From NCBI GenBank assembly GCA_000209815.1, contig FP929036.1, positions 1,586,513 through 1,642,854 of the forward strand: a DNA stretch of 56,342 bases, written 5' to 3'. How positions within the stretch are numbered: the stretch's first letter is position 1; the number at the start of each line of letters is the position of its first letter. The DNA is from Butyrivibrio fibrisolvens 16/4 (GTDB lineage: Bacteria > Bacillota > Clostridia > Lachnospirales > Lachnospiraceae). Below, piece after piece: positions 44,157 to 54,907 of this stretch. The translations under genes and the position numbers were made by a program. Under the pieces are notes generated by a model that was not told the DNA's origin, made no database searches, and saw only the letters and a program-made list of their open reading frames with translations.

Positions 44157-47100
44157 TTGAGAAAAAGAATCTATCGAATCTCGGAAGATAAATTCGACGA
44201 CTTAAAACCGGATATAGAATTTGATTATGAGCAGATTGAAGAGACCTGCTTTGTTAATGATGCTTTTTCTGGCAGTATATATTTTAGAAGCACTAATGAA
44301 ATCAAGGTAAGAGGTGTTGTCTATTGCGACAATCCATATGTAAAAATTTCTAATCCATTATTCGATGGTGTTAACAATCGAATTGATTATCTGGTTGATG
44401 ATTATAATTTCAAGGTTTCCGAGACGCTTACAGGTAATTTTATATTCGTTGCAGTTGGGATAGAAAAGTATATTCCATTTACCATTACTTATGTGGCTCG
44501 TCCTCTGATTTCTTCTATAGGCGAAATTCATTCTCTTCAGGAATATACTGAGTTTGCACAGTCTCATTTTGCAGAAGCGGTTTCTTTATTCTATTCTGAT
44601 AGATTTGCGGAATTCATTTCATATCAGGATAAGCGTACTCGTCTTTTATATAGAGGCTTTAAGGCTGCGCCTATTGCCGCTGTTAATGTAGACGAATTCT
44701 TGGTGGCTTGCGGACTAAAAGCCAAGATGACATTCGATTTAAATGAGAGACAGGATTCTTATTATGAAGTAAATGAGAATATAAAGGGCGAAATAGAAAT
44801 TAGTCGTTCTACTTGGGGATATATCGATATCGAAGTTACCTGTGATGCTGATTTTGTCTCTGTAGAGAAGGATCATATTACCGGTGATTTTTTCCTTGGC
44901 TCTATTTTCAATATGAGCTACTACATTCACAAAGATAAAATGCATGCAGGCATTAACTATGCAAAGATTTCTTTTGATTACAGGAATTTACATAAAGAAA
45001 TCACTATTCTTGCTACAGCAGACAAAGAGGGGATAACCTTAGAATCTGATGAGTACATGCAAAACAGAAAATTCCTTAAGGCATTTCGTCTTTACGAAGA
45101 TTTTAGATTGCGCAGAGTAACTACCAGTCAGTGGTGTAACGATACTCTTGATATTATTAATAGTCTGTCAGAAGAGACTATAAATGAGAATTTCATCCAG
45201 CTTGCAAAGGCTTTCCTTTATGTTACTAATAATCAAAAACAGGAAGCCTTATGGATTATTCAGGATTTGAAACGCAGCATAGAAGATAAGGGAAGTTCCC
45301 AGTGGGCATTCCTTCTTTATGTATGCACACTTATAGAAAGAGAAGAGGATTATGTAGATCGTCTTACAGAAAATATCGAGGCTATTTTCAGAGAGCATCC
45401 CGATGATGTTCATATTTTCTGGTTTCTTCTTTTCCTTCGGAAAGAATATATAAAGAATCCTACAGCGAAGCTTAGAGATATTTCTAAGTGGGTTGATAAT
45501 GGTTGGGATACACCTCTTTTATACATAGAGGCTTATTATATTTTCCTTCAGGATCCATATCTTATTTCTACATTTGATGAACTTACAATCAAGGTGCTGA
45601 ATTGGGCGAAAAAGAAAAAGGCTATTACAAAAGATATGGCTATACAGATGATTCATCTTTTAGAGACTGAAAGAAGTTTCAATCCTAAGGCAGTTCCTAT
45701 TTTAGAAGAGTGTTATGAAGTATATCCAGATATGCAGCTTTTGCTTTCTATTGTTACATATCTTCTTAAGGCACCTTACATTGATGAGACATTCCTTAAG
45801 TGGTTCAAGCTAGCAATAGAAGCAAACCTTCATGTTTCTGGTATTTTTGAGGCATATATGGAGGCATTACCTGCTTATTCTGTAGACAAGCTTCCACAGC
45901 TTCTTACAATGTTTTTAAATATAATAGCAATCTTTCTTACGAGAAGAAGGCATTACTTTATGCAAATATTATTCTTCATAAGGATGAGGATTACGATACC
46001 TACGAGCATTATGAAAGCATCATTGAATCCTTTGCATTAGAGCAGCTAAAGCTTGGAAGACTAGATGATAATCTTGCAGTGTGCTATCAGAGACTTATGG
46101 AACTTGGTCTTTTTGATAAAGAGGTGGCAAGACTTATTTCAGAACTTTCTTTTAAGAAGAAGCTGGCTGTCATTAGCCCAGATATTAGAAGAGTGTTTCT
46201 TTATCAGGAGGAGTTTAAAACACCTACAATTGCAAACATTTCAGAGCACAGAGCATATATAAATTACATTGGTAGCAAGGGTGTCATTTTATTTGAAGAT
46301 AACAATGGCTATTTATTTGCTGATGACGATGCATATTTCACTGAAGAAATCATTAATACAGAAGGCTACACAGAAAAGCTCAAAGAACTTTCATCGTTAA
46401 ATCTTTCTTATGCTTTAATGCGTATGTCATCGGAAAATTATTCAAAGGATTATTCCTCTACAGATGCTGAGGCTGCTGAATTAATATTAGAATCCAAGCA
46501 GATATCTTCGGAATACTTAGAAGGTTTATACCCTAGAATTATTGAAATTCTTAGATTTAACAATAGGGAAGCCTTACTTGAAAAGCATTTTATGCAGGAT
46601 GCAGATTTAAAGGCATTAAACGCACAGGTTATTGCTGCTGTACTAGAGGTATTTATTCAACGTAGCAAATATGAAGAAGCATATTATATGCTAAAACACA
46701 CTAATGCATCTTTGCTAAAGCCTGCTGCAGCTGTTAAGTTGTGCCAGTTTATGATTAATAAGGATACAGAAAAATCCGATGATTTCTTAATTTTGTTTAC
46801 TGCAAAATTGATATCGCTAGGATTCATTCATTCAGATATGATAAGATACCTGCTTAAATTCTTTGTGGGTCCTACAAAGCTTATGCTTTCAATTTATAAC
46901 AGCGCTTTTGAAAAAGGTGAAGATGTTGTTGAATTTGGGGAGAGAATTCTTACACAGGTTCTTTATAGAGATTTCTTATGTCCTGAGATAATGGATGTTT
47001 TTGATACCTATATATCCAGAAGAAATAATAAGATGATTGTGGAGGCCTTCCTGAATTATGAGGCTCACGATTATCTTACTAATCAGGCAGAGACCCCTGA

Positions 47101-47689
47101 AAAGATTTTCGCATATATCTACAATAGATTTAAGAAAGGCCTCAATGTAAGTGAAAGTATGAGAATAGCTCTTCTTAAATACTTATGTACAAAAGAAGAT
47201 TTGGATGAGGATGATTTTAATCTCCTTGATATTCTTCTTGCAGATGCCATTCTTAGAAATCAATATTTTGGATTTTTTGCAAAATGTGATACTCGATTAA
47301 AGATTAAATATCATTTATATGATAAATACTTTATCGAATTTAATACTGATAAGAGAAAGGCAGTTGATATTACATACTCTATTAATGGTGCATGTGCTGT
47401 TAATGAGGATATGATAGAAATGTATGATGGTCTCTATGTTAAGCAATTCATTCTTTTCTTTGGAGATGAGTTGAGATATGAGATTTATAGGGAGGATATA
47501 AGCAGTGAGCCTCTTAAGGCAGAGACTTTTGTTCTTAGTCAGGAAATTGAGTCTAAGCGTGGAAGATATGGTCTTATGAATAAGATTGCTCGTCACACCC
47601 TATACAATGAGCCTTATGAGCTTGCAGAGGCCGTAAAGACTTATCAAGGACTAGATACAGTTACTAAAGATTTGTTTTCAGTTATTTAA
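44157..47689 (+). CDS. DUF5717 family protein (one frame break)
   Basis: About 1178 residues once one base is added in the T5/A3 stretch 45912-45919, joining the frame that ends at 46040 to the one ending at 47689. The first 270 residues are beta-rich with two repeated Ig-like units (SGSIYFRSTNEIKVRGVVYC and KGEIEISRSTWGYIDIEVTC). The remainder is a long alpha-helical solenoid with TPR-like pairs (residues 300-1100), and the last 130 residues turn beta again. There is no signal peptide or membrane helix, so it should be cytoplasmic. I recognise it as the DUF5717 type of Lachnospiraceae; its function is unknown. The start is TTG, fixed by AGAGGAGA nine bases upstream. It leads the cassette with the Hsp70-like gene 21 bases downstream. 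Confidence 0.75.
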
Positions 47690-47710
47690 TTTGGAGTGAG
47701 TTAGAAGATT

Positions 47711-48946
47711 ATGGGAAGTACAGATGGTGCTTATGTAGGCATTGATATTAGTTCTAGAAATACAGTGCTGAGCATTTACAATTCAAATATGGAGGAGCCT
47801 GCTACAATAAGCACTATTCTTGGGGAGGAAAATTATTCTATTCCTACTGTGCTTGCTAAACGCCTTGGTATGGGACAATGGTTTTTCGGGGATGATGCTC
47901 TCAGGATGAGTCGCCTGAAAGAGGCTGTTCTTGTTGAGGAGCTTTATAATCTTGCTCTTAGAGATGGTCAGGTCGTTATAGATGCCGAGACCTATGGGGC
48001 GAGAGATTTGTTAGTTATTTTCTTTAAGAAATTGTTTTCTATTCCTGGCCCTATGGCGGCCCTTGGGGATATAGAGAAGCTTGTGATTTGTGTAGAACAG
48101 ATCAGCTTAGAAGTAATGGAGCTTATGAATTACGTAGCTTCAAAACTTGGCATAGACCAGAATCACGTAACTCTCATTGATAGAAGCGAATGTTTTTATT
48201 ATTACGCTCTTTCTCAGAAGCCTGAATTATTTTTATATAATGTGGCATTGTTTGATTATAGTGGCAACAATATGGTTTCTTGTACTTTAAATCGAAATCA
48301 GTCCACCAGGCCACAGCTCATTACATTAAATGTAATTAATCATGGAGAAATTACTGATAACAGAGATGAAATGTTTGATGAAGTAATTACTACAGCATTT
48401 GGCAGTTCATTATTTTCATCTGTTTATTTGGTGGGAGATGGCTTTGACGGAGAATGGATGAAGGTAAGTCTTTCTCATCTCTGCAAAGGCAGGAAGGTTT
48501 TCCTAGGCAAAAATCTTTATTCTAAGGGAGCCTGCTATGGTGGCTATATAAAGGACGGAAAAAGGGATTGGCCATTTATTTATATTGGAGATAATGATTT
48601 AAAGCTTAACCTATCAATCAAAATATTAGATAATAATGTTATGAAATTCTTTACTTTAATAGACGCCGGTGAAAGTTGGTATGATGTAAAGGGAGAATGC
48701 GAGGTTATTTTAGACGGAGAGCCTGAAATAGAATTTTTTATCCAGCGCCCAGAGTCGAGAGAGGCTCACTCGGAGGTTTTAGAGCTTACTGACATGCCTA
48801 AAAGAGAAAATCGTACAACTAGGCTTCGAATTGAGGCAAGACCAGTTTCTGACGTGGCAGTAGCTATCACCATTACTGATCTTGGATTTGGAGAAATATC
48901 AGCAGCCTCAGGCAAAAGCTGGGAACATACTATTACAACAAAGTAG
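47711..48946 (+). CDS. Hsp70-like actin-fold ATPase (DUF5716 type)
   Basis: 411 residues. The nucleotide-binding elements of the actin/Hsp70 fold are visible: phosphate-1 YVGIDISSRNTVLSIY (residues 8-23), connect-1 VTLIDRSECFYYYALS, phosphate-2 VALFDYSGNNMVSCTL, and adenosine motif SVYLVGDGFDGEWM. A C-terminal beta segment of about 110 residues follows; the helical lid of DnaK is absent. The overall size is shorter than DnaK (about 640). It is probably a dedicated chaperone-like switch for its cassette partners rather than a general chaperone. I believe it matches the DUF5716 family found beside DUF5717. There is no frame break. The TPR-like gene follows six bases later. Confidence 0.7.
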   Translation: MGSTDGAYVGIDISSRNTVLSIYNSNMEEPATISTILGEENYSIPTVLAKRLGMGQWFFGDDALRMSRLKEAVLVEELYNLALRDGQVVIDAETYGARDLLVIFFKKLFSIPGPMAALGDIEKLVICVEQISLEVMELMNYVASKLGIDQNHVTLIDRSECFYYYALSQKPELFLYNVALFDYSGNNMVSCTLNRNQSTRPQLITLNVINHGEITDNRDEMFDEVITTAFGSSLFSSVYLVGDGFDGEWMKVSLSHLCKGRKVFLGKNLYSKGACYGGYIKDGKRDWPFIYIGDNDLKLNLSIKILDNNVMKFFTLIDAGESWYDVKGECEVILDGEPEIEFFIQRPESREAHSEVLELTDMPKRENRTTRLRIEARPVSDVAVAITITDLGFGEISAASGKSWEHTITTK

Positions 48947-48952
48947 GTATAT

Positions 48953-49785
48953 ATGAGCACATTAATTTACTGTAAAAATGCGTTATCAGCAACGCCATAT
49001 TATATCGAAGAAACTTCCTTAAACGTGTATTCATTGGAGGAGCTTAGTTATTTTATTCTTAATAATGTTTATTTGCTTTCTTCCAAATTTATGAATCCAG
49101 AGCTTTGTAATTGGATTGGCAGGGAGTTAAAACAAACTAAGCTTGCTTCTGAGCTTTTAGGCCTGGTTCAAAGTAGTGCGCCACTGCATATATTTGTAGG
49201 ACATATTCTTGGAGCAAATGGATATGCATCTAACAAAGAAATAAAGGATACACTTGCTATTATTTCTACATTTGAAAATAAGTCCGAAGCAGAACGCAAA
49301 AAAATGAGAGCAGACCGACTAATCTCAAATAACAAGCTGGTTGATGCTATTTATGAATACGAAACACTTTTAGCTGATGACATAGCAAAGACTATGCCAA
49401 AGATTGTTGAAGGGGATGTTTACCACAATTTAGGAGTTGCTTTTTCGAGACTGTTTTTCTTTGATGAAGCAATTAAATGTTTTGATGAAGCCTACAAACG
49501 TAATCAAAAAAACAAAGTCTTCATTGTTTGTTATATGCGGCCAGATGCTCAAAAAACAAGATAGCCTTTGATGAATATGTAACCAAATATCTTGTTTCAA
49601 AGGATGAGGTAGATCAGGTTCTTCATACTGTTTCAGCAGCAACTGGAAAAGAATCTATTATCGAATTTGATAAAGCCATTAATGATCTCGTGAATGATGA
49701 TTTTAAAAGAGAAAGTGCTTGTTCGGTTATTAATGGAGTAGTAAAGGATTGGAAAGACGAGTATATTAAATATTGTAAAATCTAA
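48953..49785 (+). CDS. TPR-like helical protein of the Hsp70-like cassette (one frame break)
   Basis: About 277 residues after adding one A to the A run 49551-49556, giving DAQKNKIAFDEYVTKYL across the join. The first 60 residues are beta/alpha (MSTLIYCKNALSATPYYIEE). From about 110 on, helical pairs look like TPR units: KLVDAIYEYETLLADDIAKT and DVYHNLGVAFSRLFFFDEAI. There is no membrane segment. TPR proteins often dock on Hsp70 tails, which fits its position directly behind the Hsp70-like gene (six-base gap). It has no assigned family that I can name. Confidence 0.65.
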
Positions 49786-49833
49786 ATAGTGTAATTGGGA
49801 ATCTGTTATTAGTAATGATTGGGGAGACTTACT

Positions 49834-51042
49834 ATGGGATTTTTTACAAGAAAAAGAAAAAAGAGAATTAAGGGCAGCAAAGATTGATGATGCTTTTAAC
49901 AGAGTCTATTCTCAGATTGAGGATATTGATAATTGGGAAGATCCTAAAAAGTTAGAGCATTATATTCTTGATTCTTGCGAACAAATCATAGCTTCTACAA
50001 AGGCTATGGAGCGCCAGAAAATGGAATATAGAATTGTTACCCGCTATCTTAATGATATAAAAGCTCTGGAAAATCTACCCAAAGAGACTGCTAAGGATTT
50101 ACGTACAACTGCATCACGTATATGCGAATTAGAGCAGAATATTTTGGAATCTAGAGCCATCACTAGAAATATTACAGATGAGCAGTATTCTGTTATTTCT
50201 GATGAAGAAGAGGATATGCCTGAGATTATAAACAGATTTGCATCTGATGAAATATATCAGGCAAAGCTGAAAAGAAGCTTGTCTTATCTCGAAGGCGAAA
50301 AAAGTCGTTGGGAAATAGAACGTGAAGAGTTATTAGCTCAAGGCAAACTTTTTAGAAGAATGGCAATAGCTGTTTTAGTATCTTTCACAACTTTGCTGAT
50401 TCTTTTATATGTTATGTATCAAACTTCCGATGTGGATATTTCACTTTGGATTTTTGGTGTCTTATTTATTTGCGCTGTTAGTGGCTTTGTAATTTTCCTT
50501 AGACAAAACACTTTGACAAAAGAATCCAGAGGCGCACTTATCAGACTTAATCAAGCTATTAGTATGCTTAATGTAGAAAGAATGAAATATGTTAATGTAA
50601 CTAATAGTATCGAATATTCTAAGGATAAATATTTTGTAAAATCTGCTGCTGAGCTTCAATATATTTGGGAACAGTATCAGGACAAAGTTCGTGATCAACA
50701 GCGCTTTATGCAAAATAATGACGATTTGGAATTTTACAATGACAAGTTAGAGAGATTGTTAGGAAGCATAGGCCTTGCAGATGATAAAATCTGGCTTAAT
50801 CAGGTTAATGCTTTGATTAACAAACAGGATATGTCTGATTGTAGGCATAGACTTGTAGTCAGAAGAAAAAGATTAGAGACAGACTTGAGGATCATAGAAG
50901 AATAGTTCAGGAAGAAAGAGATGAGATAGATAGGCTCATGACTCGCCATGAGCACTATCTACCAGAAATTCAAGAAATAATAAAATCAGTTGATAAGTTG
51001 TGTGGCACCAGTGCTAGTCCTAAAGCAAAAATTAAAGCATAG
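49834..51042 (+). CDS. Coiled-coil membrane protein of the Hsp70-like cassette (two frame breaks)
   Basis: About 402 residues if one A is removed from the A run 49857-49862 and one base is added near 50884. It has a basic start (MGFFTRKRK), a long coiled coil (about 40-165), and two adjacent transmembrane helices (MAIAVLVSFTTLLILLYVMY and ISLWIFGVLFICAVSGFVIF). A second coiled coil runs to the end and finishes in a basic tail. Both ends should face the cytoplasm. GGGGAG precedes the ATG. It probably tethers the soluble DUF5717, Hsp70-like and TPR proteins to the membrane; this is inferred from order only. It ends five bases from the convergent EEP gene. Confidence 0.6.
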
Positions 51043-51047
51043 GATTT

Positions 51048-52133
51048 TTATTTCAAAATGAAGTCCATAAATACAGGATTATGATCTGAATATTTGAATC
51101 CTGTATTAACTACATTTGATTCTGTCACTTCAACATTTGATGAAACAATGAATCCATCGATTGTAATAACGAAGGAATCTTTTGTATATGCGGTATCAGC
51201 GTTTCTTGCTGATGGAACTGGATCATTTTCATCAACTGGCTTTACTACAGAGAAATCATCATCAAGTAATTCAACTGGGAATGGCTTAGCCCAAAGCTGA
51301 TCCTGTGCGGATGTATTAAAATACTTTGTTGAATCACCTAGTACATCCTTATTCATATCACCAGCGGCTATAATGTAATTTCCAGCAGCAAATTCATTTC
51401 TCATATCTTCGTTAAGCATTACTACCTGATTCTGAGCAGTCGCAGGATCTGTAGTATAGGCTGAAAGATGTACATTATAAAGAACCAGTTTCTTTCCGTT
51501 ATCTACGTCAATATAGTTTTTACAGTAGCAACGGTCCAGGTCGATTAACTTTGACATTCCTTCCTCAATTGGAAGAGAACGTCTTGTTGCACTATTAATC
51601 TGAACAGAAGATATAGTATATATACCAGCATATGATTTTCCGTGAGGCTGAGTTATAGGATAGAGTAAAAATGGACTATCATAGTTTATAGCAAATGTTC
51701 TAGAGCTATTTCCAAAGGACGAAGAACTTATTCTATCATATATAAGTTTGCTTTCATCAACCTTATAGCTTCTTGTAGATTTTAAATCTACCTCCTGTAA
51801 GGCGATAAAATCAGGCGAGAGTCCTAAGATGGCATCCATAGATCCGTTTAGATTTGTTTTTACGGCATCCTTTGAATATGCCCAGGATTCTGTACCGCCA
51901 TCCATAAAGAATGAATAATCATCTGAGTACGCACCGAAACCTAAATTTGCAGATATTATACGATATTTTTTATTTGCTTGTGCGGTGGTATTTTCTGCTG
52001 TTCCCTCTACATCAATAGACTGATTATCTTCTATACGATGGTAAGAAATTAGGACATAAGCTGCATATACTGCTAGAAAAACTATTATAATGATAATTAA
52101 AGTAAGTATGAATTTAAAAAGTTTTTTTAACAT
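51048..52133 (-). CDS. Membrane-anchored endonuclease/exonuclease/phosphatase (EEP) family protein
   Basis: 361 residues. One N-terminal transmembrane helix (about 6-28) is followed by an extracellular EEP domain: IISANLGFGAY, ALQEVDLKSTRSY with the metal Glu, NVHLSAY with the catalytic His region, IIAAGDMNKD, IDGFIVSS and FKYSDHNPVFMD at the end. All steps of the DNase I-like fold are present, so it should be active. Substrates in this family range from nucleic acids to phospholipids and inositol phosphates; an outside location favours lipid or extracellular nucleotide hydrolysis. There is no frame break. The MFS gene is divergent. Confidence 0.82.
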   Translation of the reverse strand: MLKKLFKFILTLIIIIIVFLAVYAAYVLISYHRIEDNQSIDVEGTAENTTAQANKKYRIISANLGFGAYSDDYSFFMDGGTESWAYSKDAVKTNLNGSMDAILGLSPDFIALQEVDLKSTRSYKVDESKLIYDRISSSSFGNSSRTFAINYDSPFLLYPITQPHGKSYAGIYTISSVQINSATRRSLPIEEGMSKLIDLDRCYCKNYIDVDNGKKLVLYNVHLSAYTTDPATAQNQVVMLNEDMRNEFAAGNYIIAAGDMNKDVLGDSTKYFNTSAQDQLWAKPFPVELLDDDFSVVKPVDENDPVPSARNADTAYTKDSFVITIDGFIVSSNVEVTESNVVNTGFKYSDHNPVFMDFILK

Positions 52134-52222
52134 ATTGGTTCTTCCTTTCTTTTAATATGCGGTTGTATATTACCACAATACTGTGTTTTTTTGATTAAAA
52201 AAATATAAAGGAGAGACATTTA

Positions 52223-53454
52223 ATGACTGAATTAATTAAAAAGAATAGAGCCTACAGAATGAATCTGTTATATATAGCATTACAGGGATGCTATTGGATG
52301 ATGGTATGCTGTACTGTCAGTATGGGTAGTGCTTATCTTTCAAACAGAGGTTACTCTACATTTTCTATCGGGTTATTATTTGCTATTGCATATCTTTTTG
52401 CTGCAGTTATTCAGCAGGTAGTATCTGTTGCTACTGACAATTCAATTAAATTTGATGTTATAGATGTTTTACGTATTTTGGGAAGCATAATTACCTTGGA
52501 TCTATTAATAGCTTTAGGCACTCATGAAAAAGGTTTTGTGACAGGAATAACATTTTTAATTGGTGCAATGATTGCCACTGTGATTCAGCCATTTTTAAAT
52601 GCTCTTAATTTTCATATTCAAAGATGCGGTATAAAGATGAATTATGGTGTTGCCAGAGCCAGTGGTTCATTTTTCTTCTTTATCATGAGTCTTGTTGTAG
52701 GATTCTTTATGAAAGTTACAACTGAAAAGGCTACTGTTGCATTGGGATTTTTGGTATCCATATTATTCGTTATTATCATATTTTGGATCAATGAAGATTT
52801 AAAGGACAAGAATCTTAATGTAAAAAAAGATTACGATCCTTTTGAGGAAAAGAAATCTATTGATTTTGAGTTTGATGGCATTAATGCTTTTGTTTCAAAA
52901 TATAAGATGTTTTTATTTATCTTATTGGTGTAGTTTGCTTTTTCTTTGGACATATTGTTGTAAATAATTTTATGTATCAGATTGCTGTCAACGTTGGTGG
53001 AAACGAGAGTACTAATGGAGGACTTTTGGCTTTGCAGGCTATTGTAGAACTGCCAGCTATGATTTTTTTCACTAAGCTAAAAGATAGATTTGATTCAAAA
53101 ATTTTGCTTAGCGTGTCGGCCGTTTTTTATCTATTAAAGATATTTTTCACTGCAATAGCAAGTTCCATTGGCATGCTATATTTCAGTATGCTGTTTCAAT
53201 CACTTGCCTTTGCCCTTTTCATTCCGGCATCTGTTCATTTTGTAGATGAGATTATGTCTGAGAAGGATGCAGTAAAGGGGCAAGCCTTTGTGACAATTGC
53301 TATGACATTCAGTAGTCTCATAGGAAGTATATTAGGCGGTTTGATCATAAATTTACTGGGAGTTTCAGCTTCATTATACTTTGCTACACTCATCACATTT
53401 GTTGGTGTAATTGTTTCTATTTCAGCACTTGTCAGAATAAATATACAAAAATAG
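52223..53454 (+). CDS. Major facilitator superfamily transporter (one frame break)
   Basis: About 410 residues with twelve hydrophobic segments after adding one base near 52915-52925, where the joined sequence continues as GVVCFFFGHIVVNNFMYQ. The N-terminal half starts ALQGCYWMMVCCTVSMGSAY. The second half has LKDRFDSKILLSVSAVFYLL and FALFIPASVHFVDEIMSEKD, similar to the nucleoside/lactose-permease-like MFS group. Substrate unknown. AAGGAGAG lies about eight bases before the ATG. It lies opposite the EEP gene, and the two may share a control region. Confidence 0.75.
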
Positions 53455-53521
53455 TGATAAAAGATAGATTTTTTGATTACAAATTGCTAAAATAACTATA
53501 TACATATAGTGAGAGAAAGAT

Positions 53522-54189
53522 ATGGCTAAATATAATATTGGTGGATATATCTTTAACGATGAGAATAGTGCGAAGAAAGCTGCCAAGGAATTAAAGGCAG
53601 TAGAGTATATTCTTGGGCAGATTAAAGTTGCCGACGAACAAGAAGTACTTAAAATCTACAAAAAGATTTTAAATCAACGACTATTTTCTACACAGGTGGG
53701 TATGGATTTCCTGAATCAGCTTAGACAAAACTTGGTTGGTTCTGGAGTATTTCAAGAACAGGATGTTCCTAATGTTTATTCTTTGGAGGAGCCAGTAAAA
53801 GAACAGGAGCCTGTCTTAAAAGAAGATACCCCGGTTACTTCTGAAGAACCAGTGATTCAGAAGAAAGAAAAAAGACAAAAAAGGATTCTAGGGAAAAGAA
53901 ACAGGAACGAGAAAATTCCTCTGAGTCCGATAATGGGGTAATCAAAAGACTTCGTTTGATTAATAGTTTTTTGATTATATGCGTTTTTACACTTTTACTT
54001 TGTGTTGGCGGAATGTTTTATGTAAGCACTACTATTAACAGTCCTACAATACTTAATTACAAAGAGTCTATTACTGACGAATTCTCTGCCTGGAAGCAGG
54101 AGCTTGACGAGCGAGAGAAAGAACTTAACGAACGTGAAGCTGCCCTTGAAGAAAGAGAAGCAAAAGTCAGTGAGATAGAAGGTAACTAA
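53522..54189 (+). CDS. Unknown protein with helical N-terminal domain, one membrane helix and coiled-coil tail (one frame break)
   Basis: About 222 residues if one A is added in either A6 run (53868-53873 or 53877-53882). Residues 1-80 form a helical domain (YNIGGYIFNDENSAKKAAKE, then QEVLKIYKKILNQRLFSTQV). Next come a Glu/Pro-rich then Lys-rich linker (90-145), one transmembrane helix (LINSFLIICVFTLLLCVGGM) and an extracellular coiled coil of ELDEREKELNEREAALEERE heptads. I know no named family. It precedes a two-component pair by 28 bases and may share its transcript. Confidence 0.55.
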
Positions 54190-54217
54190 AAAATAATTCA
54201 AGGATGGGGTTGGTGTT

Positions 54218-54907
54218 ATGTCTAAAAACAAAATTCTTGTGGCTGACGATGAAAGCCGAATGAGAAAACTTATCAGAGACTATTTGGTAAGAGAAGATTA
54301 CGAAGTTGTAGAAGCAGAGAACGGTGAACAGGCTCTCGATATGTTCTATATGGATAGTGAGATTTCGCTTATCATTTTGGACGTAATGATGCCTAAAGTT
54401 GATGGGTTTGCAGTTTTAAAAGAGATCCGAGAGACATCATCAATTCCGGTTCTTATGCTCACAGCTAAAGGAGAAGAAAATGATGTTTTAAACGGCTTCG
54501 AATTAGGAGCTGATGAATACATCAATAAACCATTCTCTCCAAAGATTCTTATGGCAAGAGTAAATGCAGTACTTCGCAGAAGCACTGATGATTCTCTTGG
54601 CAAGAAAGTTGTTGAGGCAGGCGGTATTCAGTTAGATGTAGATGCTCACGTTGCTACCAATGATGGAAATCCAGTTGAGTTATCAGTTAAAGAATTTGAA
54701 CTCCTTTATTACTTCATCAATAATGAAGGTATTGCTCTTTCCAGAGAAAAAATTCTTAATCACGTTTGGGATTATGATTATTTTGGAGATGCAAGAACAA
54801 TTGATACTCACGTAAAGAAACTTCGTAGTAAGTTAGACGATAAGGGAAATTACATCAAGACTATTTGGGGCATGGGGTATAAATTTGAAGTTGACGCAAA
54901 GGCCTAG
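54218..54907 (+). CDS. OmpR/PhoB family response regulator
   Basis: 229 residues. The receiver has acidic pocket VADDESRMRK, phospho-acceptor LIILDVMMPKVDGFAVL (Asp near 51), switch Thr in MLTAKG and Lys in INKPFSP. The winged-helix output domain is LSVKEFELLYYFINNEGIAL through TIDTHVKKLRSKLDD and TIWGMGYKFE. It binds DNA when phosphorylated by the kinase encoded immediately downstream, whose start overlaps its end. There is no frame break. Confidence 0.93.
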   Translation: MSKNKILVADDESRMRKLIRDYLVREDYEVVEAENGEQALDMFYMDSEISLIILDVMMPKVDGFAVLKEIRETSSIPVLMLTAKGEENDVLNGFELGADEYINKPFSPKILMARVNAVLRRSTDDSLGKKVVEAGGIQLDVDAHVATNDGNPVELSVKEFELLYYFINNEGIALSREKILNHVWDYDYFGDARTIDTHVKKLRSKLDDKGNYIKTIWGMGYKFEVDAKA

